A stretch of DNA of 64,000 nt, taken from assembly GCA_945859605.1 (NCBI GenBank), contig OX243828.1, forward strand, positions 26,751,149 to 26,815,148, given 5' to 3'. Source of the DNA: Lumbricus rubellus. Taxonomy: Eukaryota > Annelida > Clitellata > Crassiclitellata > Lumbricidae. A program made the position numbers and the translations under genes. The notes below the pieces were generated by a model. It was not told the DNA's origin. It saw only the letters and a program-made list of their open reading frames with translations, and searched no databases. Positions 33,670 to 46,700 of the stretch are shown here, piece by piece. Within the stretch, counting starts at the first letter, position 1. Every line of letters starts with the position of its first letter.

Positions 33670-35074
33670 CCAGGTATAAAATGAATATTTTGATTATTGA
33701 AGAATGGTGGTAACTGAAGTAAAGCGTAGTCAGGCTAAAACCGGTGACGATCAGCAAACAGGATCGATGTAGAGATAAGATGAATGACGAGACGGAGACT
33801 GGCTGACAACGGAGCAACATCGTGCCTCCTGTAACATAACACAAAAACTATTGGTTAGATGCCAGCAGGAAAACATTTCCCGTCATTCTTTAAAATATCT
33901 TAAGACACTTGTGCACTTTGCAATACCTTAATAAACAGTTCTGCACTGTTATTTCCATTCGAATTTTACTTCAGATGCAGAGTTATGGAAGAAATACACT
34001 TTATAATCAGTAATTAAAGTAGGTGGCAATATGCAAAAAACTTGCCAACTCAACGAGTGAGTTAGATATGCACTATCCATCTTTCTTTCAGCCATTCTGC
34101 AAGGCTTGGAAGCCAATCTGATTGTGATTTCGGAATGTGGCACAATAATATAAACTTTTGATTACGAAGAAATACATTTAATTAAAATCTCAGAGTAGAT
34201 CGATCATAAACTAGCTACTGAATGAAACTTAACAAAACTCACAGATCACTTCAATTAGAGAAAGTTGTATGCTTACGCGCTGGTGAATGGAGAAGGACAT
34301 GAGGTAGCCATCAATAGCTCTGCGGATATCGAATACAAACGAAGCAATATGTAATTTTGCATTGCATTTCAGATCACAATACTGATGTTTATCTTACCTA
34401 AAATATAAGACTTGATTGAAAATGAGTATTTAAATGCTAAATGTTATTTCTATGAATAATGCTACATTTTGGTCTCTCTGAAGGTTTGGGCAATCACGTT
34501 ACAGATGGATAATCGGATATGCATGGGGCAGTAACAAAGGGATTAAAGATTGCAATCATAATCAGATCTCTAACTTGCTGAAGTGCCACTCGAAAACCAA
34601 GCACAGGGCCCCACTGTATTCACAAGCGCTGGAGATTCCTGAGTTAGTAATTAACATCACTATGCAGATAACAATGTACAAAAAACAGACTTAACCTAAG
34701 AATGCTCATCCTGGGCATAAATAAGGGCACAGTCAAACAAATAAATTGACCATATACAGAAGAAATAGACTTAACTAAGCCAGTTTAACTAAGGTTGTGC
34801 ATTTACACATCATGCAGCTATGCAATTTAAAACAATCAAGCTGATTATTCGGAGATTTGCAGTTGTTCACTTTCAAGATCAAGAACTTCACTTTCTATAT
34901 ACCAAAGTAAAAAGGCAACCATTTTGAAACTACTAATATTTATATATTTTAAAATATAAAAATAAAGGGTCAGATCAAATCTTACCTTTCATTCAAGGGG
35001 TGATGTACCTGTGCCTCACAGTTAATCTGAAATTCGTATGGCATAGGCCAGGTCAGGGCCGTCAGGCACGTGGC
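33670..35074. other. No feature seen
   Basis: AT-rich sequence without a supported gene, RNA or repeat. Confidence 0.5.
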
Positions 35075-35176
35075 GAGCTCAAAAATTGTGGTCGTCAACC
35101 TAAAACAATTTTTACTGCATAAAATTATGAGCTCAAAAATTGTGGTCGTCAACCTAAAACAATTTTTACTGCATAA
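35075..35176. repeat. Two tandem copies of a 54-bp unit
   Basis: GAGCTCAAAAATTGTGGTCG through TTTTTACTGCATAA occurs at 35075 and again at 35129. Confidence 0.95.
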
Positions 35177-35179
35177 TTT

Positions 35180-35880
35180 TTAATTAGTTTATCTAGTGTC
35201 AATTACACAAAATAATTAAATAAGTAGCCTTCATTTGCATAAGGAAAAGTGCAATTGCATTACAATGTATACAGTGGGAACATAATGTGTCACAATCCAG
35301 GAAAAGTCTTAGTTCACAGTATTCCGTATTGTACAATGTAAAGCGCAGTGCGTTTGCAGGCGATCAATTCAATAAAGAAAATTATTTATTTTTGATCGCC
35401 CCCTGTTTCTGACATAACGCAGACGGCATCACTGAACTGTCCTAAACTGAAGTCCTAAACTTGCAAACTGCCATTTCCACCCACCTTAGCCGTCCATCTA
35501 TCTGCCTGCCTGACTCTCCGGACTTGACCCGCTGCCTATCGATTTTGATTTGATTGAGCGCCTGTGAATAAGCTGGTTCCCGTGACTTCGCTTTTGTGGG
35601 CGCTGTAGAAATCTCGAGATTACGATTACGATTTCCTGGCCTTTAATTTGCACATAAAACAAGAAATCTGATACACAACTCGCGGAAATTATTTACCAAA
35701 GCAAAACGACTCAATATTTCCAAAGAAAACAAGACATTTTGAATATTATCGTAGCAAAACCTGTAAAATTAAGAATTTCCGAAAAACATCAACAATAGCC
35801 GCTTCACTTATGAAGAACATAGGAGAATTAATGCTCAGAACGACGTGAAATGTCCAAGAGTGCCAAGAAAATAGTCCGCC
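35180..35880. other. No gene seen; SINE/LINE-like tail at 35560-35630
   Basis: GCGCCTGTGAATAAGCTGGT...GGGCGCTGTAGAAATC resembles the segments at 7757-7815 and 26090-26150, so it is a dispersed repeat end. The rest is featureless. Confidence 0.4.
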
Positions 35881-35919
35881 GTTTATTCTTCTTCTTTAGG
35901 TTCTCTGCCTTATAGTTAC

Positions 35920-36175
35920 TGGCCTCGTTAGCTACACCGGTAAGCGAGAACGGCATTCGTCTGTTGGATACAACGGACTGCGGTTCAAGCCCCGGGCTGG
36001 GAGTTGATATTTAGAGTTTTAGATATCTCGGGCTAGCACGTGTGGGACGCAGTGGCGCAAGCTGGTGCGGAGCGACCTTGGGCAAGTTGCTTACCCATCA
36101 TTGTCTGTGAGGACGGCAACGGGAAACAACCTCACTCATCTCATCCCCAGGGGCGTATATAAAAGTCAATGAACC
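35920..36175 (+). mobile_element. SINE-V with CORE-like motif
   Basis: A tRNA-like part (GTTAGCTACACCGGTAAG and GGTTCAAGCCCCGGG) is followed after about 75 bp by GCGACCTTGGGCAAGTTGC. It shares GACCTTGGGCAAGT with SINE-I and SINE-II. Confidence 0.5.
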
Positions 36176-36309
36176 CAGCTGCTTTCAGGCAGAGAACCAT
36201 AATCATCATAGTCATCCTTATAGTTATAGATGATGCAGTAGGCTTAACTTTTCATTTTTTTTAAAGAAATAAATGATAAATATAATGAGACATTCATGCA
36301 TATTAAACA

Positions 36310-36410
36310 TTAACTTCACCAGAGCTCTTGGGTTCCATCAAGGCTCGCAAACTCTCCTATTTCGGTCATATCATCAGGATTCCCCAGGATTGCGTGGAAA
36401 AAGTCATTAT
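36310..36410 (+). mobile_element. RT fragment, left part
   Basis: The frame LGSIKARKLSYFGHIIRIPQ is the C-terminal FGHI motif of an endonuclease/RT-type LINE. It is cut by the insertion at 36411 and continues at 38193-38375 with GHVEGYRRKGRPRICWIDKI and RDRRQWRALVH. Confidence 0.75.
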
Positions 36411-38192
36411 CCTCCTGAGACCAAACGTGCATTATAATGCACAAATGGTCTGAGTCGCATAAAATATTTGCCGCAGCTTACTAAGCTGAGACCTGATGTG
36501 CATTAAAATGACCGATTGTTTGGCATGCATCTGAAAGCGCTGGCAATTAAAAAGACTATCGTCAATGTTAGTAAGTATGTCGGCAATCTGACTTAAAACC
36601 TTATATGGAAAGAAAAATTTAAAAAATCTCAAATATACGGATTTTGTGTTGGATTGTTTTGTGAAATTGGTGCATAATTGAGCGATTCTCTGTGCAAATA
36701 AATGCCTTGTCAATTATTTATTTAATCAATAAACATGATCTAGAATCCGTGTGATCTGAATGTACATTCAAATGCACACTAGGTCTCAGTTTCAGTTGCT
36801 TGTCACACTGTATGTTTCTATGCTCTGTAGTTGTCTAAGGTCGTCTGGATGCTGCTGAAACATGTTTTGGCAACAGGACATCACCCCCAGCCCATTACCT
36901 CTGCCATTAACCCCCCCCCCCCCCGCGCCATTACCCTCCGACCATTACCCCCCCCCCGTAGGACATTACCCCTCGCCATTACTTCAGTCTGTTTACATTC
37001 AGGTCTTGTGTATGTATTCATACAAGCATGCATGCGTGCAAGCAAGTATGCATGTATGTATGTATGTATGTATGTATGTATGTATGTATGTATGTATGTA
37101 TGTATGTATGTATGTATGTACATGTATGTATGTATGTATGTATGTATGTATGTATGTATGTATGTGTGTATGTGTGTATGTATGTATGTATGTATGTATG
37201 TATGTATGTATGAATGTATGTTTGTATGTATGTAGAATTGTAGATGTATGTATGTACATATATTTATGTTTGTATGTATGTATGTATGTATGTATGTATG
37301 TATGTATGTATGTATGTATTTATGTATGTGTGTATGTATGCATTCATGCATGTATGTATGTATGTGTGTATGTAGATGAATGTATGTATGTATGTATGTA
37401 GAATTGTAGATGTTTGTACATATATTTATGTTTGTATGTATGTATGTATTTATTTATGTATGTGTGTATGTATGTATGCATGTATGTATGCATGTATGTA
37501 TGTATGTATGTATGTATGTTGGCATGTATGCAGCCATGCATGTATGCATTCATGCATGTATGTATGTATGCATGTAGATGTATGTTTGTGTGTACGTACA
37601 TGTAGGCCCTATGTAAGCATGGATGCATGGATGCATGTATGCATGTATTTAGTATGTATGTATGTATGTATGTATGTATGTATGTATGTATGTATGTATG
37701 TATGTATGTATGTATGTATGTATGTATGTATGTATGTGTGCATACATACATACATACACACATACATACATGCATAGATACATACATAAATACATACATG
37801 CATACATACATACATACATACATACATACATACATACATACATACATACGTATGCATATATGCATGCATACATACATACATGCATACATACATACATACA
37901 TACATACATGCCTACATGCATAAATACATAAATACATACATAAATACATACATATATACATGCATTTCTGTTTTCTTTCAAGAAAAGATACCTTCTCAGA
38001 TGTGAAACACATGCTGATAACTAACTTGTACCTGAGACCCAATGTACATTATAATGCACACAGTAGATCTACCCCTTCCTGACATGGGGCTCTTAAACTA
38101 AAATTTACTGGGGTGTAGTAGCACCCTAGTGTACCAGAATATCGATTAAAATTAAAGAAATATCTCAGAACTTTTTCTCGGGTCTCAGGAGG
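36411..38192. mobile_element. 1.8-kb inverted-repeat element splitting an RT fragment
   Basis: CCTCCTGAGACC at the left and GGTCTCAGGAGG at the right are exact reverse complements. A near copy of the left end, CTGAGACCCAATGTACATTA, recurs internally at 38032 in direct orientation. The interior holds poly-C patches and the ATGT/ACAT arrays. No transposase or clear target duplication is seen, so the class is open. Confidence 0.65.
37046..37975. repeat. ATGT array followed by ACAT array
   Basis: About 690 bp of ATGT units change abruptly to about 230 bp of ACAT units at 37741, giving a giant imperfect palindrome. All Tyr-Val-Cys-Met or Ile-His-Thr frames here are repeat translations. Confidence 0.97.
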
Positions 38193-38375
38193 TTATGCTG
38201 GGTCACGTGGAAGGTTATCGACGCAAGGGTAGACCGCGTATTTGCTGGATTGACAAAATTCTTGCTTGGTCCCGTCTTTCCGGATGCAATCTTCTCGCCG
38301 CTGCACGCGATAGGAGGCAGTGGAGAGCTTTAGTCCATGCATGTGACCAACCGTCGCGCAGCGACGTCGGTGACT
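38193..38375 (+). mobile_element. RT fragment, right part
   Basis: Continuation of 36310-36410 after the inserted element. GRPRICWIDKILAWSRL and RRQWRALVHACDQPS are typical of the LINE 3' end. Confidence 0.8.
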
Positions 38376-38379
38376 GACA

Positions 38380-39230
38380 TGACAAACAATAATTTTTTGA
38401 AGTGATGAATGGCACAAAGGTCTTTAATTTTGGGCGAATGCTGCAAAGCATTTGAATTGCTTAAAGCCTTAAATATTATAAATTTACATGAAAGCGGTCG
38501 TCCCTTTATTCAGAAAATCGAATCTGTTTCCATCGAATTCGCCATTAATTATCCAAGCGTTACACAATGCATCTGAAAAACACTTAGTCTTTAATTGAAA
38601 GTGAGGCTGAGCGTGGTCTATTTTCAATATGGCGGTATTTGTTGTGTTGAGATTCATTTGAATCTTATGAATAACTATTTTTATACTATAGTGCATTAAT
38701 TCGAAAAACTGTCACTGTATATTTTCGAGTTGCTTTCCTACTGGTGGATTTATTTTCGGCATTTTAACGGAATCTGTTCGTCTTGTACTGGTGCGAATCA
38801 GTTCAATTTCCATTGTGGTCACTTCAACGTTTGACTCAAGTGAGTAAGATTTCTCAGATGATGCCATAATTCAGTGTGGAATCCATGTACAAACCTGTAT
38901 TACATCAGAATTTGTGACACGAACTTTCTTCTGTGCGTGTCACAAATAAGTCATCATAAATTTTAATAAAGTCTCTTGTGTAACTGGAAACACTAACTCA
39001 CAGAATGCATTTTATTATTACTATTAAATTTGTTAAGCGCGTAAGGTCACCGAAATGTGAATCTGAGGCGCACAATGCACATATACTATCAGCAATTTCT
39101 AAGAACATCCTAAATGCAGTGAGACATAATATCTAACACAACCGTATTAGGTTGATTCAGCTCTTCTCAACAGCAATTGAAAAGCATAATTTCAACAATG
39201 CTCACGACACTGTAAAATATTGTATTTGAA
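38380..39230. other. No gene seen
   Basis: AT-rich. CACCGAAATGTGAATCTGAG at 39047 recurs near 44733, so a dispersed repeat piece is present. No coding signal is supported. Confidence 0.45.
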
Positions 39231-39254
39231 CAGACATAATTGGACTGACATTCT

Positions 39255-39560
39255 GCCTGCAAGGTCTGGCTCCTCCCTCCATGTGCTCTGTAGCCATACT
39301 CTTAATACTTGCAGCTTCTGCTCCCTTTGTTCGGCTGCACAGAGTCCACTCTCAGTACCTTTTGCTCGTTCTTCCACTATGTAGAACCGTGCATTTTCGG
39401 TGGTCGACCTGGAATGACCTGTCCTTCACGCTTCGCTCCCTTTCTAGAGCTTCTTCTCAGGCATTCCTCTCTGATCTTAAGGGAGTTTTATTTGGCTGTA
39501 CTGGTTTTGGGAGTGCCTCTGAGTAGTCCACTTGAAGAGGTGCTATACAGATGCACTTAA
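39255..39560 (+). mobile_element. L2-type LINE 3' end
   Basis: A broken frame with RTVHFRWSTWNDLSFTLRSL and GFGSASE, followed by the GGGAGTGCCTCTGAGTAG tail. It ends just before the acceptor of the first coding exon of the Tudor-Spen gene. Confidence 0.75.
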
Positions 39561-39590
39561 TGAATTATAATGGGATATTTATTTCTGTAG

Positions 39591-40714
39591 ATTCCACACA
39601 AGAACCGTAAGACGACGACATGGAGGAAGGTGATCATCAGCTGAATCCATCCGAATCCAGTGACCAACAGCAACAGCAGCCGCAGGTGTTGTACGTCAGC
39701 GGCAACACGGACTACACGACCGCCGAGGGTGAGGGTCAGGAACCGATGGTCACGTACATGTACGGCGATGACCAATCAGCCGAGGGCCAGTACACGATGA
39801 TCCAGGGAGCGGACGGGGAGGACGTGCTCCAGGGAACGGACGGGGAGCACTACATGATGACTACGTCCGACGGTGGAGTACAGTACGTGCTCGTGAGCGG
39901 CGACGACATGGCGACCTCCGCTCAACCGCAGTTCGTCCTTGACCAATCGGGAATGGACGGACAGATGTCCATCATGCAGAACGTTCTCAACGACCAGATG
40001 GTTGGCGAGGTCGAAATGACGAGCGCGGAGGAGGCGATGCAGCTTCCGGAGATGCCGCCCGAGGTTCCAGCCGAGGTCGACTTCCTGAACAGCGTTGAAC
40101 CCGTTTCCGCCGATCCCGCGGAACTCACCTCGGAGGCCGACTTCGGTCGCGATCTGGAAGCGGAGTCAGGTTTAGATGTGGGAGACGTTGGAGAGTCGAC
40201 CAAAATGGAGATGCAGGAAAGCGAGAGCGTAGTTCCTGAGGCAGAACAGACAAAAGCGGAGCTTACCGTTGTGATGGAAGAGCCGAAAGTGGACAAGCCG
40301 GTCAGCTGCAAGGTGGTGGTCAATGAGCCGAGCAAGGTACCATCTGTCGCCGTTGTGGAGAAGCCAAAGGAGAAGCCGAGGTTGATGGAGAACATCACTA
40401 AGGCGATTCATGTAACGTCGGTTCCGATCCCATCGTCGTCGAAGCCGATCATCACGGTAAAGCCGTCGCCCGTGTCGCATCTCGACGGCGACCGGATAAA
40501 CATCGAGATGTCGGGGGGCGTGCAGAAGGTCTCCATTCTGCCAACGAGTCCTGCGTGTAAGACGGCCACAAGCACCGGTGACAGTGGCAGCGGTGGTGGT
40601 ATCAGTACTACGCTGCCACTCAACTGTAGTGCGTTGTTCGAGCATTCGCCGCAGCAGACATGTCCATCTGTGACCGTATCAACGGGTCCGATGGCTACAG
40701 CAGACGGCGTCAAG
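39591..40714 (+). other. Exon 1 of Tudor-Spen gene: 5' UTR end and acidic N-terminus
   Basis: The acceptor TTTATTTCTGTAG lies at 39590, so an upstream non-coding exon is expected. Residues 1-365 are Gln/Asp/Glu-rich with YVSGNTDYTTAEG and VTYMYGDDQ segments and a Lys/Pro/Val-rich second half. I recognise no domain. The initiator context is GACATGG. The donor is AAG/GTTTGT in phase 0. Confidence 0.75.
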
Positions 40715-43700
40715 GTTTGTTTTATGGTTTTTAATGTGTTTGGCTTGAAATTTAATTGACCTTTATTGATTTTGACAATAAAAGGTTTTATTATAACAGG
40801 TTTTTTGTCGACTTCTGGGATTGAAGGATTTTTGTTGTTAAGACGAGCAATGCTGAAGCAGAATATAAGCGATATTGGAAACGTGAATGCCAAGTTAAAA
40901 CCAATGACTTAAAACAACATATTGATCAGGCTTGTCAGCACTCAGCAATGAGAATGCAGACTACAACGTAAGTAAGTAAATTGAAAATAACCTCAACGAC
41001 GTCAACGTATGTGTACATGAGATTATAAATGGGTGTCCAGCATCTCCGAATATCCTGCTGCAACTAAGTTGTAATTTAAATTTATTAATAATTAGTTAGC
41101 AACAGAATTCTTTTTCAAAAGCTGAAACTTAAAACGACATTCAAGAGTTGATATCTGGCGCAATAAATGTCGCATTCATTATTATTCAAATGAGACACAA
41201 TGCTCTAGAGCTAACTCTGCTTTTTAACGCTCTATATCTTAAATCCTTGTCACATTCTTCACGACCTCCTCCTTCCCCATAAAGTTACTCCATACAGTAC
41301 TCGAAATAAAGGCCACATAATCTAACCCTTCCTAGAGTTGATTCTTTGCCAAAAGAAGCTTTAATATACGAATGTTGTATAACTTTGCATAGGTGTTTCT
41401 ATTATTTATTTCTTCTGTAAACTACTGTGCGTTTGTTTAGATCAGCGTTTCCCAAACTTTTTGGGCCATGGAATTCTTTGCGTCGCAATATGTTCTTGCG
41501 GAATCCCAATCTCAACTTATAAACGCATTGATGAAGCATGCATGGTGCCTGAGAAGCATGCATAGACCTACTAAACACACACTATTGTAGACAGTTTATT
41601 TTTCTTATATGAAAAATTAAATTGCACTGTATTGAAACTATGACTCATGGATCATGATGGGTCTACTGGAAGTACATGAAATTAGAACGTGAATCGCGCT
41701 TTTGGTTCTTCTCATGTATTTTGTCTATAACTGGCTTGATGCTAGAAAAATGGGTTCTTGCTGTCAGCTTCAACATTTTGTCGATTGCTATATTTTTGCT
41801 TCATACAATTTTTTCGTGGCACATGCAAAAGCATGCTAACTGCAGTTATTGGGGAAGTATTTTTGGCTCTCCAATTCCAGACACTGACCAGTGAAGGTTG
41901 AATGGAATTCTGCTTCATTTGCGTTATGTAAATCAGAGGTTCGTAGTCTTTATTAGAAGAGTTCTGCTTTTTTTCCGCCTGCTTTGAATCGTTTAGTATC
42001 CAATTATTATCATCATTCATAGTAAGGCCTAAAAAAAGAGTTGTGTTTCAGGTAACCCGAACGACCCTCTTTTATTGCCGCGACTCAAATAATTTTGTAA
42101 AAAAATTTATTAAAAAAACCTTTTTTCCGCCTTTATCGGATAACCACTGCATAAAAATATTTTCCCAAAATAAAAATATTTTCCGATCTACCTACCCATT
42201 TTTTTTAGCTCTGTTACCGGAAACACAACATTTTTTAAAGGCCTACTAAAGTATTTAAGCATCTTTTCGCGGAATCCCTGCACCCATCTCGTGGAACCTT
42301 TGGGGTCTGCGGAACCCAGAACCCACTTTGGTAAACGTTGGTTTAGATCATTGGTCTAATTAAAATATTCTTACTTATAAGAATCGAAGAGCCAAACAGG
42401 TCAAGTCCTGGAATGCTGAAAGTAAAAGGAAGAGAGGAAGACCACGAAAGAACTGGAAGGACATTATCAATGATGACTTGAGATGTCGGGAGATGTCATG
42501 GGAGGAAGCTGAAGAACTGGCGATGAACAGGGATGAGTCGAGGAGATGCGTTGCCCGATGTGCAGACCTGCACGGAAGGACTAAATGACTAAGTATTATA
42601 CTTATAAAAATTATACTAACTATACGTCATTGTTCTCACAACTGTGAGGTTCCTCATGCTGACGCATTAACCAGATGTCGTTTTATTTATACACGGATGA
42701 TGCTCAAGTGACCTTAATTTTATTACTGTCCATGTTCATTTTATGTCCATCCTTTATCTCCCACATAATTCCAAAGATGTTTGTCATGTTATTTTAGTGG
42801 TATGGTTTTTGAATCGCATAATTCAATTTGTTCTGATTGTACACGCTATATTGGTTTTTTTTGCTTGATTTCTGCCAGGAGCTCCTCTGAGTAGCTATCT
42901 TGAAGGGGCGCTATATAAATTCTGATTGAGTGATACACATCAGTGAGTCCGAGGACTTGCCCCAAGGAATCCTGGGATTTGCCCTAACTGAACGATAATT
43001 CGAAGTTTCATAGGCTGTTGTTAATTAACTGTTAATGCATTTCAATGAGTGCAACTGTTGCAAGTAAAATATCTTAGCAAAATTAGTAAGTTGGACATGT
43101 TTGTGGCGAATTTTCCTCCGACTCCAAATCACATGAGTTGCATCTGCATGCAAAGTTTACGACAAACTTATAGTATCAACAACCCTGGTAGCCATAAGAT
43201 GATGTTACAAGTACCAGAATTGTGGAAACAATGTTATATAAGGAGAAGTAATCATCACTAACCATAATTGATTAAACAAATTGGGGTTTCTTCTGTGACT
43301 GAATGATGATATCACAGTACAATATAAACAAGATGTCTTATATGCATAGGCGTAGGGGACATTTCAACGTTGGGGGGGCAAAAATGAGACTTTTGCCCGA
43401 AAAATTTTTTTCATCCGGCCGAAATCTTAAGAAAAATTTCCGTTACGTTTGCCCGAAAATTCTGACGACCTTTTTAGTCATCCGGGCAAAACGTTCCGAA
43501 ATTTCATGTTACTTTTTGCTCAGACGACCATTTTTTTTCGGGCAAGTCTGATTTTTCGAGCAAGAAGACCCGGAAAAATAAAATAGGAAAACTTTTCTAA
43601 AACTTTTTTTTTATTTTCCGGGTCTCCTTGCCCGAAAAAGCAGACTTGCCCGAAATTTGGGGGGGCATTTGCCCCCTCTGGACCCCCGTCTCCTACGCCT

Positions 43701-46700
43701 ATGCTTATATGGCATTGCAGATATGCGATTAGTAGCAATACAGAATATATTTAGGGTAGAGATAATTGCTTTTATAAATAATATTATGTCTATTCTGTTC
43801 TATTTTTGTCTATTGTGTTCTATTTATGGATTTATTAGGCGCTTCTCACAGTACAACATGATCAGAGATGCTCCCATTGCGAAGAACCAATTAAGAAAGA
43901 ATTCTAAAGAGAACGTGCATAAACAGTAGGGCCCCAAGATAAAATTTCGGCACCAGTTATAGCAGGAAGATCATTCCACCACAAAAGGCCAATAATTAAT
44001 TAGCATTTATTAACTGAGCATCAACAATGACAGCAATCAGTACAAACTCAAAAACGTCTGTAATGATCTTGTTATTTTTATTAACATTAATATCCTGTGA
44101 TAATTATGCATGATGTTTTCTGCATCTAGTTACGATGACTGTTTAGTTGCTTAACTCTGGGATGTCTTGTGTAGCACACTCAGCTCGTTGCAACGCATGT
44201 CGAAACGCCGTGTGTATTTTATGCGAGGAAAGCAAGTGATACAGATGTCGTTCGCCACCTGGAGGGAAGACTTGCCTGCCTTTGTGCACGGAAATTTCCT
44301 ATTAAATCAAAGCCAGAGCCACATAAGGTATTCATTACATGTAGAGAATGTAATCCTCGGGCATTTTCTCAATCCAAGGATTTGGAATTATGAGTGAATC
44401 AATCCCAGGATTTATTTTTCAATTAAATTTGTTTAGCATTTCATGTAAAATACAGTAAAGCAGTACCCTTTGTCTTCCATGCTTTAATATGGCATGGGCT
44501 TTAGTCGGTAGCCCTGGCAGCAGCGAGGTTTGTTTGCAACTTGATAGTGATAGGCCTACAACCAGTAGCTTCTATCCTCTCACTATACAACTGGGTTCAA
44601 TTCCTTTCTTCCCTCTTCCACACATCCTTTCAGCTTTGAGTTCATCCATCCATCTAGACATTTATTCATACATTACTACCATATCTCTTCTTGCATTATT
44701 ATTATCAAATGAATTTGTGACGCATGCAGGGTCACACCGAAATGTGAATCTGAGACATGGATAGTCAGCTGCCAGAGGAAGATGCAGTTAGAGATCCATG
44801 TGGTTGAAAGCCATGAATAAATAGTGAGTTTTGAGTTGCTTTTTGAAGTCCGAAAGGAAATGAATCTGAGCTATGAAGATAGAGAGAGCGGAAGTCGATT
44901 CCATTCCCTGGTTGCAGGGGCATGGAAGGCACACGAGCCCATAACTGTTTTGCATTGTGATTCAGCTAAAGACTTGAACCTGATGAGCACATGCAACGAG
45001 GAGGAATGTAAGGAGTTAGTAGTGACAGAAGGTAGGGAGGTGTGTTGAGGCTGGTGACTTTGTGGATCAAACATGCCTGCCAATTTGATTTTTATCCTGT
45101 TCCAAGCAGCTTCAACTGCAGTCACTTCAGCTTCATTAAGGATGTTAGTGAACATTCTAATGTTATTTCTAATGTTAGCAGTGATTTTTATACGAAGATT
45201 TGCATTTGCAGCACACTCCAATGATTTCCCAATCGCTTTTAGTACATGCTCATCCTTAAAGTGTTAAGAATTTGTTAGTAAAAACTGTAGGTTTCATTGA
45301 ATGCTTAAAAGCCTTGTTTGTGACAGTTTTATGGAGCCCAGTATGATCGTCAATGGTGCAGATGTCATCTCCACCGATATGTTTCAGAGAGCAAGGTAAA
45401 GAGTCTTCTTGGTACCTGCTTGCCAATATATAGTGTCTGTTAGCTATTATATAGACAGATGTGAGAATAGCTGAGATGCCCTTACAATTAAAAACTAAGG
45501 TTTTTACTGAAAACTGCTCTTTGAATATGACGGTTATTACATGATAAGGACTTTTTAAACATTCTGTGAAGAGGTTCCATAGCTGCTAAGATTTCCTCAT
45601 TATTTTAAAACCCTTTTGTGCCTGACTTTGAAAAGCATATTTATTTAAGTATTTTAGTTGTATACAGGGTGGCGCATAAAAAGTGAGACCGCCTAGCATA
45701 ATGTCAAATAATAAATTATTTTATAACTTTTCTTCCACAAAAAACAAGTAAATTGTTGCCAAATGTTTATTCTTACAGAATCAGAAATAAAATTCAATGT
45801 GTCCACCTCGGTTCTCAGCAGTTTTTGTCTAAACGTCGGCATCACTGGTCAATGCGTCTGTTTATAAACCGCCGAGGGAATTTTTGCCACTCTTCAACAA
45901 TGGCCAGTTTCGAATATCCAGGCGCAATCCTTGTCTTAAGATGTGATCACAATAGTTGCCGTACACGGAACACTTACTGTTCACTCTAGTTCCAGGTTCG
46001 ACATTGACCACACTGGCTTTCCCCATCCGAGACACCCCGACCAAAACCATGATGCAACGACTGAAATGTTCACGTGCGCATAATTTAATATATGAATGAC
46101 GAGTTCGTTGGCAATCGTTGAGCACTGGAACATTTTTCTTGCATCAGAATAAACACGATCATTTTGAGAATTAACCCATTGTGACAAGAGTAAATGTCTT
46201 TTCGTCTCTAAAACAAATGCTTCGTAGCCTACACTCTTCTCTTTTGAAATATGCCAACTAACTGTTGACTTCGCTTTAATTTGCCCTATTACACGTTTGT
46301 ATACGGTTGAAGTTGCAAACTTTGCTCTATAATGCGCTGCACTGTTCTTCGTGATATGCCAGTTTCTCTTTAAATTTCCTGTTGACTCTTTTGGCTGTGA
46401 GAATCATCATCCTGGATGAAAATCAGCTCACTTTCACACAGAACATTCCGCACCAATTCTAACGAACTTCGGGTCACCGCTTCCTGGTTTAAGCACTGTC
46501 GCAGCCTACCATCGGCATCAATTGGACATAAAATATAAAGATGGCGACCGGAAGTTTACAAAATACTGACGTCACACGCTGAGTGAATGAGCAAGGATAG
46601 TTTTACAGTTTAAAAACCGCCAAAAACTTAATTTAATATTATTATACAAACGATTTAACGAGGCGGTCTCACTTTTTATGCGCCACCCTGTACATAATAA

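Noticed and set aside
36831..38042. Many long frames of Tyr-Val-Cys-Met or Ile-His-Thr repeats on both strands
   Set aside because: Translations of the ATGT and ACAT microsatellites.
39922..40398. Minus-strand frame opposite exon 1
   Set aside because: Low-complexity Ser/Thr shadow of the acidic coding strand; the upstream stop, start and donor support the plus strand.
43049..43261. Frame with DMFVANFPPTPNHMSC considered as the missing Tudor exon
   Set aside because: Splice phase does not fit exon 1, and the exon at 44175-44327 fills the gap with correct phases and clear Tudor sequence.
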